Shown here in pieces: positions 12,517 to 19,426 of a DNA stretch of 19,426 nucleotides; the first letter of the stretch is position 1; every line of letters starts with the position of its first letter. Under the pieces are notes generated by a model. It saw only the letters and a list, made by a program, of their open reading frames with translations, was not told where the DNA came from and did no database searches. The position numbers and the translations under genes are program-made. The stretch comes from CAMBDS01 sp964355675. Lineage in GTDB: Bacteria > Electryoneota > AABM5-125-24 > Hatepunaeales > Hatepunaeaceae. The stretch covers positions 1 to 19,426 of the forward strand of contig CAYHEC010000052.1 in the NCBI GenBank assembly GCA_964355675.1, written 5' to 3'.

Positions 12517-14544
12517 TTAATACCTCATGCCGAGCCGGTATCCGTCCTGGATGGCGTCGATACCTCGCCGCACCCATACGCAGTCGCCGATCATCGCCAC
12601 GTCGCCATCGCAGACTCCATAAGCCAGTTCTTTGTTCTGGACAAGATTTGCGAGTATGATTGTATCGGCGGGAACACTCTGATCGACAAACTTTGTCTTC
12701 TCTTTAGTCTTCTTATCGACGGTCATCCAGTCGGCAACCAGACCTGAATCTGTGATCTCCTTGACCTTCCCGTAAGTCAACTCTCGCACCTTGGCTTGCC
12801 CAAGCCTCAACCGGTAGCGCCAGATATAGGAAGGCGTCACATCCGCTCCGAAGCGGGCGTCAGAGGCGATCATCGAGATCGTGCCGTCAGTTATGTTGTT
12901 CTGTTTGTGTTTCTCGATGACGAAGAGCGTGATCGAAATCGCCGCACCCGATCCGCCCATCACGACAACGTTCTTCCCGACTTGCACCTTGCCGCTGAAG
13001 ACGTCGAACATGCTGACGACATGAGGTTTGTTCACACCGAGAATATCGGGAATTTCCGGCAGCGCTCCCGTCGAGATAATTACCGAGTCGGGGCTTTCCT
13101 GCTTCAACAATTCCTTGGTAACTGGAGTATTGAAGACAAACTTTGCACCGAATTTGTCGCACTGGGCTTTCTTGTGATCAACCCAGCGCATAAATTCCTC
13201 GTCGTCCCAGTAGTGCTCAGATCCTTCGCCCCAAGGATTGCGCGATGCGTAAAACCACTGCCCGCCGACGTGATTGGTTTTCTCATATACGGTCACATCA
13301 TGACCTTTTTCGGCGGCAATGGCGGCCGCTTGAAGCCCAGCCAGACCCGCTCCCGCGACGATAATCTTCCGCTTGATTTTAGTCTTTTGAAAGCCGTAAT
13401 ACCCCCATTCGCGTTCGCCCTCATGGCCGCACGATGGGCGGACTGTGCAAGTCACCGCGGCGTCGCGGAATAGCCGTGCAAGACATACCTGACACGCGAT
13501 ACAGGGAATAATGTCTTCCTGCTTGTCCCATTTAATCTTGTTAGGAAGACCGGGATCAGCGATTTGAGGACGGCACTGCTCCCAGAAGTCCATCTTGCCT
13601 TCGGCAATAGCTTTTTCGGGGATTTCCGGGGTGAACAGCCGGTAAGCCATACAGACAGGAATCCTCAGCGCTTTTTTAGTGCGCTCGGCAACGTAGAGCC
13701 AGTTTCCCATCGGAATATCGCGGGAAATGACCGACCCAAGTGACTCCTGCCAGCCGACGGTGACGCTGATATAATCGCAACCCGCCGCCTCGGCGATTTT
13801 GATCGATTCGAGGCTCTCTGCTTCGGTATTCCCGCCGCGGTCGTCAAGCATTTCCCAACCGCAAAGCCTGATACCGAGAGCGATGTCTGGACCGACTTCC
13901 TTGCGGATACCGGCGACGATCCGGCGCATGAACTCACTGCGTTTGAAAATGTTACCACCAAAATCATCCTCGCGCTTGTTGATGTAGCTGGAGATGAAGT
14001 TCGAGATCAGGTAGCCGACAATTCCGGAGATTTCGATGATCTCGTGACCGGCTTCTACTGCCCGACGCGCGCCGTCGATATGATCCTGAATGCACTGCTC
14101 GATGTCCTCGACGGTCATCTCGCGCTGGGGGCGGAAGCGGCGCAGTCGCTGAGGCACTGACGATGGCCCAACCGTGTAGTCGAGGTTGATCCCGCCGACT
14201 CGGCCGCAGTGCATCAACTGAAGGCAGGAGAGCGCGTCGCCCTGATGGATCACGTCCGCCATGCGCTTCAAGCCGGGGATGTACTTATCGTCCCAGATGC
14301 CCATCATTCCGACGTAGCCCTGTCCTTCGCCGCGCGGGTCGGTGTAAGCGCCTTGCGTGGTGACGATGCCTGAGCCGCCGCGAGCATGGGCTTCGATGTA
14401 GCTGAGTTCTTTTTCAGAGACAAAGCCGTCGCTGAAGTTGTAATTCGTCTCGGTCGAGGCATATTTAATGCGGTTTTTTGCCCACAATTTGCCGATCTGG
14501 ATCGGGCTGAAGATATGCGGGTACTTTTTTTCGCCTGGTAGCAT
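12517..14544 (-). CDS. 2,4-dienoyl-CoA reductase/enoate reductase-like FMN-FeS-FAD oxidoreductase
   Basis: A 675-residue protein of the trimethylamine dehydrogenase/FadH/BaiCD family, which reduces activated C=C bonds. Residues 1 to about 345 form the old-yellow-enzyme FMN barrel, including MHCGRVGG and VGYLISNF with Y178 (FadH Y166). Cysteines C348, C351, C354 and C366 should bind 4Fe-4S; the C351-C354 spacing is one residue shorter than in FadH. FAD binds at VAGAGLAGLQAA near 393, and a second nucleotide loop (MGGSGAAI) lies near 528. The segment GWHE, which carries the catalytic histidine in FadH, reads GWQE here (Q266), so classical dienoyl-CoA reductase chemistry is doubtful. The ATG at 14544 has AAGGGA six bases upstream. 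It is probably the first gene of the catabolic block, followed by the ferredoxin gene. Confidence 0.88.
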   Translation of the reverse strand: MLPGEKKYPHIFSPIQIGKLWAKNRIKYASTETNYNFSDGFVSEKELSYIEAHARGGSGIVTTQGAYTDPRGEGQGYVGMMGIWDDKYIPGLKRMADVIHQGDALSCLQLMHCGRVGGINLDYTVGPSSVPQRLRRFRPQREMTVEDIEQCIQDHIDGARRAVEAGHEIIEISGIVGYLISNFISSYINKREDDFGGNIFKRSEFMRRIVAGIRKEVGPDIALGIRLCGWEMLDDRGGNTEAESLESIKIAEAAGCDYISVTVGWQESLGSVISRDIPMGNWLYVAERTKKALRIPVCMAYRLFTPEIPEKAIAEGKMDFWEQCRPQIADPGLPNKIKWDKQEDIIPCIACQVCLARLFRDAAVTCTVRPSCGHEGEREWGYYGFQKTKIKRKIIVAGAGLAGLQAAAIAAEKGHDVTVYEKTNHVGGQWFYASRNPWGEGSEHYWDDEEFMRWVDHKKAQCDKFGAKFVFNTPVTKELLKQESPDSVIISTGALPEIPDILGVNKPHVVSMFDVFSGKVQVGKNVVVMGGSGAAISITLFVIEKHKQNNITDGTISMIASDARFGADVTPSYIWRYRLRLGQAKVRELTYGKVKEITDSGLVADWMTVDKKTKEKTKFVDQSVPADTIILANLVQNKELAYGVCDGDVAMIGDCVWVRRGIDAIQDGYRLGMRY

Positions 14545-14567
14545 TGAATTCCCTTGAGTTCTATTTC

Positions 14568-14592
14568 GATTAATGACTGATGATTAATGACT
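14568..14592. repeat. Short direct repeat upstream of the ene-reductase gene
   Basis: GATTAATGACT occurs at 14568-14578 and 14582-14592 (period 14), 24 bases upstream of the ene-reductase start. It may be simple sequence drift or an operator-like repeat; nothing else supports a regulator. Confidence 0.4.
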
Positions 14593-14695
14593 AATTCGAA
14601 TACTGATACTAAAATTAAGTGATTACAATCTCACAATGTTCCTGCGCGCAGCAAGGCGCGTCATTCCCTCGTAGGCTGGAAAGCATGGCTCAACG

Positions 14696-15475
14696 TCAGG
14701 AACTGTTCTTCGTTCTTTCGAAGTCCTTTTTAGCTCTTGGGTTATTGATAATTGCCGCACCTGCTCTTAGATGTACCTTTTTATCGAACACATCATCCTC
14801 GTGAACATCAACCCAAAGAGTCCCCTTCTCGGAGATTGAGCTTTTGTATTGCCTGAGAAGTCTTGGCTGATCCGCAAGGATATAATGAAATTCTAATCCG
14901 TGAATTACCAACTCAAACTCCGTCAGATACCCATTTGTAAGTCCAAGTGGATTCAGAAAGAAAAGATCAGGATTATAGAATCCTTTACCTTGAATGAGCC
15001 TGCGCATTACGCATAGATAATCCGAATCGTGACCAGGATCAGCCTCAAATAACATCTTCCTCAAGCGCTCTTCCTTCGATGCCAATGCTACACCTACAAA
15101 CATGGGCAATGATGCGATGCTCATTCGCCAGAGCAACGACATAGTGAATAGTTTAAATAGCTTGTAGTCTATGTCTCTAAGAAAAATGCCCTGTGGAAAG
15201 GGGTGCCGTTTGTAAAGCTGTCGAATAACACCTGCAGCATAAGTCTCCCACCCCGATATTTTGATTTCGCACAGATTACATAGTAAATATTCACGCTCTC
15301 CTTGTTGTTGAGTCGTACTACTATAGTCTTCAGGATCGGAAGTTAGACGTTTTGTCTGGTGTTTAGCATTCCATTGTAACTCATAAAGAAAGTTGGAAAT
15401 AACATGAGAATACCGAAGAGTACCATCAGTCAAACATAACCGACAACGACCCAAATCAGAAGTTCGATCAATCAA
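14696..15475 (-). CDS. Unknown protein with two CxxC pairs and SHVI motif
   Basis: A 259-residue protein of unknown function. The N-terminus has C11-RL-C14, then SHVISNFLY at 23-31, then C66-NL-C69-E. The arrangement CxxC, SHxI, CxxCE resembles zinc-binding hypothetical proteins sometimes compared with HNH or treble-clef folds, but no nuclease motif is proven here. No signal peptide or clear membrane segment is seen. The start is a TTG at 15475, preceded six bases upstream by the strong GAGGGG. It begins ten bases after the WD40 lipoprotein stop, so the two are probably translationally coupled. It is more AT-rich than the metabolic genes (20 G/C of 60 bases at 14881-14940), which suggests a separate origin. 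Confidence 0.75.
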   Translation of the reverse strand: MIDRTSDLGRCRLCLTDGTLRYSHVISNFLYELQWNAKHQTKRLTSDPEDYSSTTQQQGEREYLLCNLCEIKISGWETYAAGVIRQLYKRHPFPQGIFLRDIDYKLFKLFTMSLLWRMSIASLPMFVGVALASKEERLRKMLFEADPGHDSDYLCVMRRLIQGKGFYNPDLFFLNPLGLTNGYLTEFELVIHGLEFHYILADQPRLLRQYKSSISEKGTLWVDVHEDDVFDKKVHLRAGAAIINNPRAKKDFERTKNSS

Positions 15476-15485
15476 TTATATCCCC

Positions 15486-17096
15486 TCAACGATGCCGATA
15501 TATCATGATTTTATTATCACCAGCGATAGCTAACCGAGTTCCATCGGGACTGAAAGCGACCGCAAATACCCAATTGATATCCGCCCCGAGGTTCCGAATT
15601 AGAGTCCCGTCCGCAACTCTCCATAACTTTGCACTGGCGTCAGAACTCCCGCCTGACAAACGACTTCCACTTGCCAATATTACTCCGTCAGGACTAAAAG
15701 CAACTGAAGTTACTCCATCAATGTGAGCTGAAATAGTTCTGATTAAAGTACCGTCTGATACCCTCCACAACTTAATAGATTGATCCATGCTCCCGCTCGC
15801 CAACAACAACCCGTCTGGACTAAAAGAAATTGACTCAACCCCAAGTGAGTGACCCTCCAAGGTCCGTATGAGACTACCCTCTGTTACACGCCACAACTTG
15901 ATGGTGTTATCGCCGCTACCACTTGCTAAAAGCGAACCATCAGGACTAAAAGCAACAGACTCGACTATATATGAATGACCGGTCAAAGTGTTGATTAGGC
16001 TACCATCGGATAAACGCCATATCTTGATGGTCATATCCGCGCTCCCGCTTGCCAGCAACAACCCGTCCGGACTGAATGCCACAGATTCAACAAAATACGA
16101 ATGACCAGTCAAGGTGCGAAGAAGACTACCATCGGATGGATACCATAACTTGATTAGGAATCTCTGCTCAGGGTTACGATCATCAATAGCACTCGCAAGC
16201 ATAGATTCAGTCGGATTGAATGCGATTGATTGGACTCCATTCCCATAACCCGCGTTAATGGTTCGATCCAACCCACCATTTGATACTTGCCATAGCCTAA
16301 TGCTGTTATCAATACTCCCGCTAGCCAAGAGCAATCCGTCTGGTTTAAATGCGATGGAAATGACATGATTCGTATGTCCCTCTAAATCGCGTTCGAACTC
16401 ATAAAAAGCAGTCGTGTCTTCAGTAATAAATGACCAAATAGGTCCTGTTATAGAATGGTCGTGATTGTCCTTTGCGGTAATCTTCCAAAAATATTCGGTA
16501 TTGGAATTTATGTCTCCCGGATCGTAAGTTGTCTCGCCAAGTTCACTTTGAACAAGTGGCGGCGGGTTTGAATTGCCAAAATAGACATCAAATATTAACG
16601 GATCGTATTCAGGATCATAACAACTCCAAGTTAAAACCAAATCCAAAGGTCGATTCGTTGAACCGTCCCCTGGGTAAGGGCTGTTGGGTTCGAAGGGCTC
16701 AAGGTTTGCCGTAGTAAATTGCCAGAGTGGTCCTTTGGTCAAATTCTCATGATTGTCGTATGCGCTGATCTTCCAGTAATATGTGGTTCCCGATCTTAGG
16801 TTGCGTGGAGTGTATGATTGAAGCGCGTATTCTTGTTGAACTATCGGCGGGGTTACTGTTGTTCCGAAATATATATCGTATGTCATTGCACCGCCGTTTG
16901 GATCGCTGCAAACCCAATTCAGAGTGACATTCGTCGGCAGATCGACAGCCCCGTTCGCAGGTGTGGGTTGAGAAGGCTCGCTGGGCAAATTGTTGTCTGG
17001 CCCCGCCGGATCGTCTTTTTTACAGCCGATTGCCAAGCATAAACCGACAGTCACAATCACTATAAGAACATTGGCTGTTCGTATAATTGATTTCAT
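15486..17096 (-). CDS. Secreted lipoprotein with FN3-like modules and seven WD40 repeats
   Basis: A 536-residue exported protein. Residues 1-25 form a lipoprotein signal with lipobox LAIGC (C25). Two related fibronectin-III-like modules follow at about 38-130 and 135-230, each with a YDIYFG or FDVYFG strand, a TTYYWKISA or TEYFWKITA strand, and a final GPxWxFxT. Seven WD40 repeats fill 235-536, typified by LTGHSYxVESVAFSPDGxLLASGSxDxTIKLWR split across blades, giving a complete seven-bladed propeller. Blades two and six carry short inserts. The ATG at 17096 has a strong AAGAGGT eight bases upstream. It is likely anchored at the cell envelope as a binding scaffold. It overlaps no metabolic gene and is coupled to the unknown protein at 14696-15475. 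Confidence 0.9.
   Translation of the reverse strand: MKSIIRTANVLIVIVTVGLCLAIGCKKDDPAGPDNNLPSEPSQPTPANGAVDLPTNVTLNWVCSDPNGGAMTYDIYFGTTVTPPIVQQEYALQSYTPRNLRSGTTYYWKISAYDNHENLTKGPLWQFTTANLEPFEPNSPYPGDGSTNRPLDLVLTWSCYDPEYDPLIFDVYFGNSNPPPLVQSELGETTYDPGDINSNTEYFWKITAKDNHDHSITGPIWSFITEDTTAFYEFERDLEGHTNHVISIAFKPDGLLLASGSIDNSIRLWQVSNGGLDRTINAGYGNGVQSIAFNPTESMLASAIDDRNPEQRFLIKLWYPSDGSLLRTLTGHSYFVESVAFSPDGLLLASGSADMTIKIWRLSDGSLINTLTGHSYIVESVAFSPDGSLLASGSGDNTIKLWRVTEGSLIRTLEGHSLGVESISFSPDGLLLASGSMDQSIKLWRVSDGTLIRTISAHIDGVTSVAFSPDGVILASGSRLSGGSSDASAKLWRVADGTLIRNLGADINWVFAVAFSPDGTRLAIAGDNKIMIYRHR
15500..16390. repeat. Tandem DNA repeats encoding WD40 blades
   Basis: Segments around the recurring (CC)RTCNGGACTRAAWGC motif recur about every 120-150 bases (for example near 15542, 15688, 15811, 15930, 16063 and 16338). 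Blades three to five are the most alike, indicating recent internal duplication. These are coding repeats, not spacer-separated repeats. Confidence 0.8.
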
Positions 17097-17150
17097 TTGA
17101 TACCTCTTGATATTATGGGCTTGTCTGGAATCCCCGCCTACGCCGGCAAG

Positions 17151-17187
17151 ACGCGCCTTTGGCGCGTTTCATCGACCATTGACCATT
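17151..17187. repeat. Hairpin and short direct repeats after the mutase gene
   Basis: ACGCGCC (17151-17157) pairs with GGCGCGT (17161-17167) around TTT. GACCATT is then repeated at 17174-17180 and 17181-17187. They lie in the gap between the mutase stop at 17211 and the lipoprotein start at 17096. The hairpin may be a weak terminator for the mutase genes, but it lacks a following T-run on the minus strand. Confidence 0.5.
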
Positions 17188-17210
17188 GACCAGTCACCAG
17201 CCACCAGTCA

Positions 17211-18827
17211 CTAAAAGTAGATCGGCTCCTCATACTCCCCATAAACATCCTTGAGCGCCTGAGTTATCTCGCCAACGGTAGCATAAGCCTTGACTGCCTC
17301 GATCACTGCGGGCATCAGATTGAGATTCTCCCGTGCTTCGCTCCGAATTCTATCAAGGCACTTTTCTACTTGCTTTCCATCCCGCGAGGCTTTGATTTTT
17401 TTCAGCCGGTCAACTTGTGTGCGGGCGTTGCTCTCATTGTAAGGATGAAACTCGAGACTACGAGCCTCTTCTTCCTTGCGGTAGCAGTTGAGCCCAACCT
17501 TCAGGATTTCGCCGTGCTGGATCGCCTTCTCGCGCTGGTAAGCCTGTTTGGAAATCTCGTGCTGGGTTTTACCGGAGGATATCGATTTGACGATTCCGCC
17601 CGCGTCGTTGACCTTTGCCATCTCCGCTAAAATCGCCGTTTCAAACTCGTTGGTGAGTGTCTCGACATAGTAAGACCCTCCCAACGGATCCGCCGTATCG
17701 CAGATCCCCATCTCATGAATCATGATCTGCATCGTTCTGAGCGAGATCTCGGCGGCTTTTTCGGTTGGGATCGTGAAGGCTTCATCGTAGGAACAGAGCG
17801 CCATTGTCTGCGTACCGGAAAGCGCGCTGATCAGCGCGTAGTAAGCGCTGCGGATGATGTTGTTCTCCGGCTGCTCCTTGGTAAGCCCGCCACCGCCTCC
17901 CCCGGCGATCATCCTCATCCAACTGGACGACTCCTCTACCGCATGGTATTTCTCCCGCACAAGTTTCGCCCAAAGCCGCCTCCCCCCGCGGAATTTGGCG
18001 ATCTGCTCAAAGAAATTGCCATGAATATCGAAGTTGAATGACAGCCTCGATGCAAAATCGTCAATGGTCAAGCCCCGTTTCAGAGTCTCTTCGATGTAGG
18101 CTTCGGCGATGCAGAACGCATAAGCCATTTCCTGCACCGGATTGGCTCCCGATTCGCGGATATGATAGCCACAGACGCTGACCGGGCTGTATTTGGGGAC
18201 TTCTTTGGCGCAGTACTCGATGATATCGACGACCAGTTTCACCGACGCTTCGACGGGGAAGACCCATGTTCCTCTGCCGATATACTCCTTCAAAATGTCG
18301 TTCTGAGCCGTCCCGCGCAAGTTTTTCAGGTCGAAACCGTACTTCTCAGCGACAGCGATGTACATCGCTACCATCACTATCGCCGATCCGTTGATCGTCA
18401 GCGAGACTGTGATCTTGTCGAGGTCGATACCGTCGAAGACTTCCTCAAAATCGGCAAGTGTATCGACTGCCATACCGACCCTGCCTATTTCACCTGAGGC
18501 TCGCGGATCATCAGAATCGAGTCCCACCTGACTGGGCAGGTCGAAGGCGACGTTAAGCCCGGTCTGTCCTTCTTTGATGAGGTAGAGAAATCTTTCGTGA
18601 GTTTCCGCAGGAGTCCCAAAGCCAGCATACTGCCGAATAGTGAAGGGTCTCAACCGGTACATCAACGGATGAATGCCGCGAGTGAAAGGATACTCGCCGG
18701 GTCTGCCAATTTCGGCAATAGATCCAGAAGATTCAACCTGCTCCTGAGTGTAGAGCGGCTGAACCTCAATACCCGATTCAAGGATCACCTTGGGGATCGA
18801 CTTCTTCGGTTTGGCTGCATCGCTCAT
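17211..18827 (-). CDS. Methylmalonyl-CoA mutase catalytic (large) subunit
   Basis: A 538-residue TIM-barrel subunit of adenosylcobalamin-dependent methylmalonyl-CoA mutase, which interconverts methylmalonyl-CoA and succinyl-CoA. The B12 domain is encoded separately at 18824-19234, as in archaeal-type split enzymes. Substrate residues fit a true methylmalonyl-CoA mutase: Y67 in TIRQYAGF (Y89 of the Propionibacterium enzyme), Q175 and R185 in GTAQNDILKEYIGR (Q197 and R207), and H222 in CGYH (H244). Isobutyryl- and hydroxyisobutyryl-CoA mutases differ at the tyrosine and arginine. The longer frame to 18971 is rejected in favour of the ATG at 18827, which has GAGGCG upstream and overlaps the preceding stop as ATGA. 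It supplies the exit from propionyl or methylmalonyl units to the citric acid cycle. Confidence 0.95.
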   Translation of the reverse strand: MSDAAKPKKSIPKVILESGIEVQPLYTQEQVESSGSIAEIGRPGEYPFTRGIHPLMYRLRPFTIRQYAGFGTPAETHERFLYLIKEGQTGLNVAFDLPSQVGLDSDDPRASGEIGRVGMAVDTLADFEEVFDGIDLDKITVSLTINGSAIVMVAMYIAVAEKYGFDLKNLRGTAQNDILKEYIGRGTWVFPVEASVKLVVDIIEYCAKEVPKYSPVSVCGYHIRESGANPVQEMAYAFCIAEAYIEETLKRGLTIDDFASRLSFNFDIHGNFFEQIAKFRGGRRLWAKLVREKYHAVEESSSWMRMIAGGGGGGLTKEQPENNIIRSAYYALISALSGTQTMALCSYDEAFTIPTEKAAEISLRTMQIMIHEMGICDTADPLGGSYYVETLTNEFETAILAEMAKVNDAGGIVKSISSGKTQHEISKQAYQREKAIQHGEILKVGLNCYRKEEEARSLEFHPYNESNARTQVDRLKKIKASRDGKQVEKCLDRIRSEARENLNLMPAVIEAVKAYATVGEITQALKDVYGEYEEPIYF

Positions 18828-19234
18828 GATGAAACGCCTCGCTGTCCAGACATTGACCGGCAGAATTCGATTACTGTGTCGATGGTCGTTCCGGTGGGGA
18901 ATGCTGCGGTTGCTCCCGCACCCATCAATGCTTCGACATCCTCGTCTGGAATGTTTCCACCCACGATCCAAGGGATAGTCAGATTAAGTGTATTCATCTC
19001 TGTGTGCATCTCCCGACAAAGCACAAGATGCGTGCCGGAGAGAATCGACAGACCGATCAGGTCAACCTTTTTGGTCAAAGCGGCTTGAACGATCTGAACA
19101 ATCGACTTCCGCAAGCCGGTGTAGCTTACTTCGAACCCCGCATCGATCAGGGCATGAGCCAGCACCTTGACTCCGACGTCATGACCGTCGAGCCCCGGTT
19201 TGGCGAGTAAAATCTTAAGTTTTTTTTCCGTCAT
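18824..19234 (-). CDS. Methylmalonyl-CoA mutase B12-binding (small) subunit
   Basis: A 136-residue cobalamin-binding domain. DGHDVG at residues 16-21 places H18 as the lower axial cobalt ligand. SILSGTH and IVGGNIPDED are the other conserved cofactor-loop segments. The length matches stand-alone mutase small subunits. It is followed by the large subunit with a four-base ATGA overlap, ensuring coupled translation of the two halves. It starts at the ATG at 19234 with no convincing Shine-Dalgarno sequence. No cobalamin riboswitch is recognisable in the 190 bases upstream. Confidence 0.94.
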   Translation of the reverse strand: MTEKKLKILLAKPGLDGHDVGVKVLAHALIDAGFEVSYTGLRKSIVQIVQAALTKKVDLIGLSILSGTHLVLCREMHTEMNTLNLTIPWIVGGNIPDEDVEALMGAGATAAFPTGTTIDTVIEFCRSMSGQRGVSS

Positions 19235-19347
19235 TGCTAAAGGCTTACAACTATTTCATAATTGATGAGGCGCACCACCGTTTTTACCGGCAAATCGCTC
19301 AATAAGGCTGATCGAATTGATGGAATTCACACACGCGGCGGAGAGTG

Positions 19348-19425
19348 TCAGACCAAATAGCGATCCTTGGCGGGCGGACTTTCAGAGTTCGTTGATTTAT
19401 TCGCTTGGGACGCCAATTCGGACAA
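19348..19425 (-). CDS. Possible C-terminal end of an upstream gene (partial)
   Basis: An open frame enters from the right edge and ends at a TGA at 19348-19350, encoding about 25 residues including SELASQANKST and ESPPAKDRYLV. The ESPPAK part is translated from a degenerate TTGGCGGGCGGACTTTCAG repeat, in the same frame as the ESPPSK peptides in IorA. It may be the repeat-altered C-terminus of a gene preceding the mutase, or chance. No family can be named. The 19235-19347 stretch holds nothing else recognisable. Confidence 0.3.
   Translation of the reverse strand: MSELASQANKSTNSESPPAKDRYLV
19367..19385. repeat. Degenerate TTGGAGGGCGG-family repeat fragment
   Basis: TTGGCGGGCGGACTTTCAG matches the left arm of the element at 9295 apart from one base (C for A). 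It is not followed by the second arm, so it is a decayed or partial copy. Confidence 0.6.
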
Positions 19426-19426
19426 G

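Noticed and set aside
12796..13473. 225-residue plus-strand open frame inside the ene-reductase gene
   Set aside because: It is antisense to the conserved FAD half of the reductase; the length is a by-product of codon composition and no motif supports it.
15500..16390. Regular repeats considered as a CRISPR-like array
   Set aside because: The units lie in frame in a WD40 propeller gene, vary as protein repeats do, and have no unique spacers or cas genes nearby.
17151..17167. Rho-independent terminator after the mutase gene
   Set aside because: The stem is GC-rich but only seven base pairs, and no T-run follows it on the minus strand, so it is listed only as a hairpin.
18828..18971. 48-residue N-terminal extension of the mutase large subunit
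   Set aside because: It overlaps the B12-binding subunit gene in another frame and lacks homology; the ATG at 18827 has a good ribosome binding site and the classic ATGA overlap.
19235..19426. Cobalamin riboswitch upstream of the mutase genes
   Set aside because: No B12-box-like GCCACTG sequence or matching fold was recognisable in this stretch.

Overview
The window looks like a piece of chromosome from an uncultured, probably anaerobic or facultative bacterium of medium GC content. I cannot assign a phylum from sequence alone. The many short palindromic repeats suggest one of the repeat-rich candidate phyla, but that is a weak impression. Almost every credible gene lies on the minus strand, so transcription runs from high to low coordinates.

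Layout in transcription order. (1) 19234-17211 encodes a two-subunit methylmalonyl-CoA mutase: the B12-binding subunit followed by the catalytic subunit, joined by an ATGA overlap. (2) 17096-14696 is a non-metabolic, more AT-rich two-gene insert. It holds a secreted lipoprotein with two fibronectin-III-like modules and a seven-repeat WD40 propeller, then a translationally coupled protein of unknown function with two CxxC pairs and an SHVI motif. (3) 14544-1927 is a catabolic block. It contains an FMN/Fe-S/FAD ene-reductase of the dienoyl-CoA reductase type, a dicluster ferredoxin, a methylmalonyl-CoA-epimerase-like VOC protein, a family III (CaiB/BaiF) CoA-transferase, an indolepyruvate:ferredoxin oxidoreductase whose alpha subunit carries an internal GltD-type NAD(P)H module, its beta subunit, and a complete three-subunit molybdenum hydroxylase (2Fe-2S, Mo and FAD subunits). 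(4) 1844-762 is a HisC-type aminotransferase reading frame with no normal start codon, and 640-131 is a short permease.

Taken together, the genes suggest anaerobic breakdown of an aromatic or heteroaromatic acid, or of an aromatic amino acid. The expected steps are transamination, ferredoxin-linked oxidative decarboxylation to an acyl-CoA, CoA transfer, molybdenum-dependent hydroxylation, enoyl reduction, and exit through methylmalonyl-CoA to succinyl-CoA. The substrate is not evident. Two enzymes lack residues their families normally need: the ene-reductase has Gln in place of the catalytic His, and the epimerase-like protein lacks a metal-ligand His.

The second theme is a dense set of modular palindromes in nearly every gap. 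One is inserted in frame inside iorA, and others form or abut the ends of hisC, the CoA-transferase gene, the molybdenum-subunit gene and iorA. They share fixed outer stems or a fixed CGCGTAGG leader while their inner hairpins vary. No tRNA, rRNA, CRISPR array, integrase or transposase was seen.
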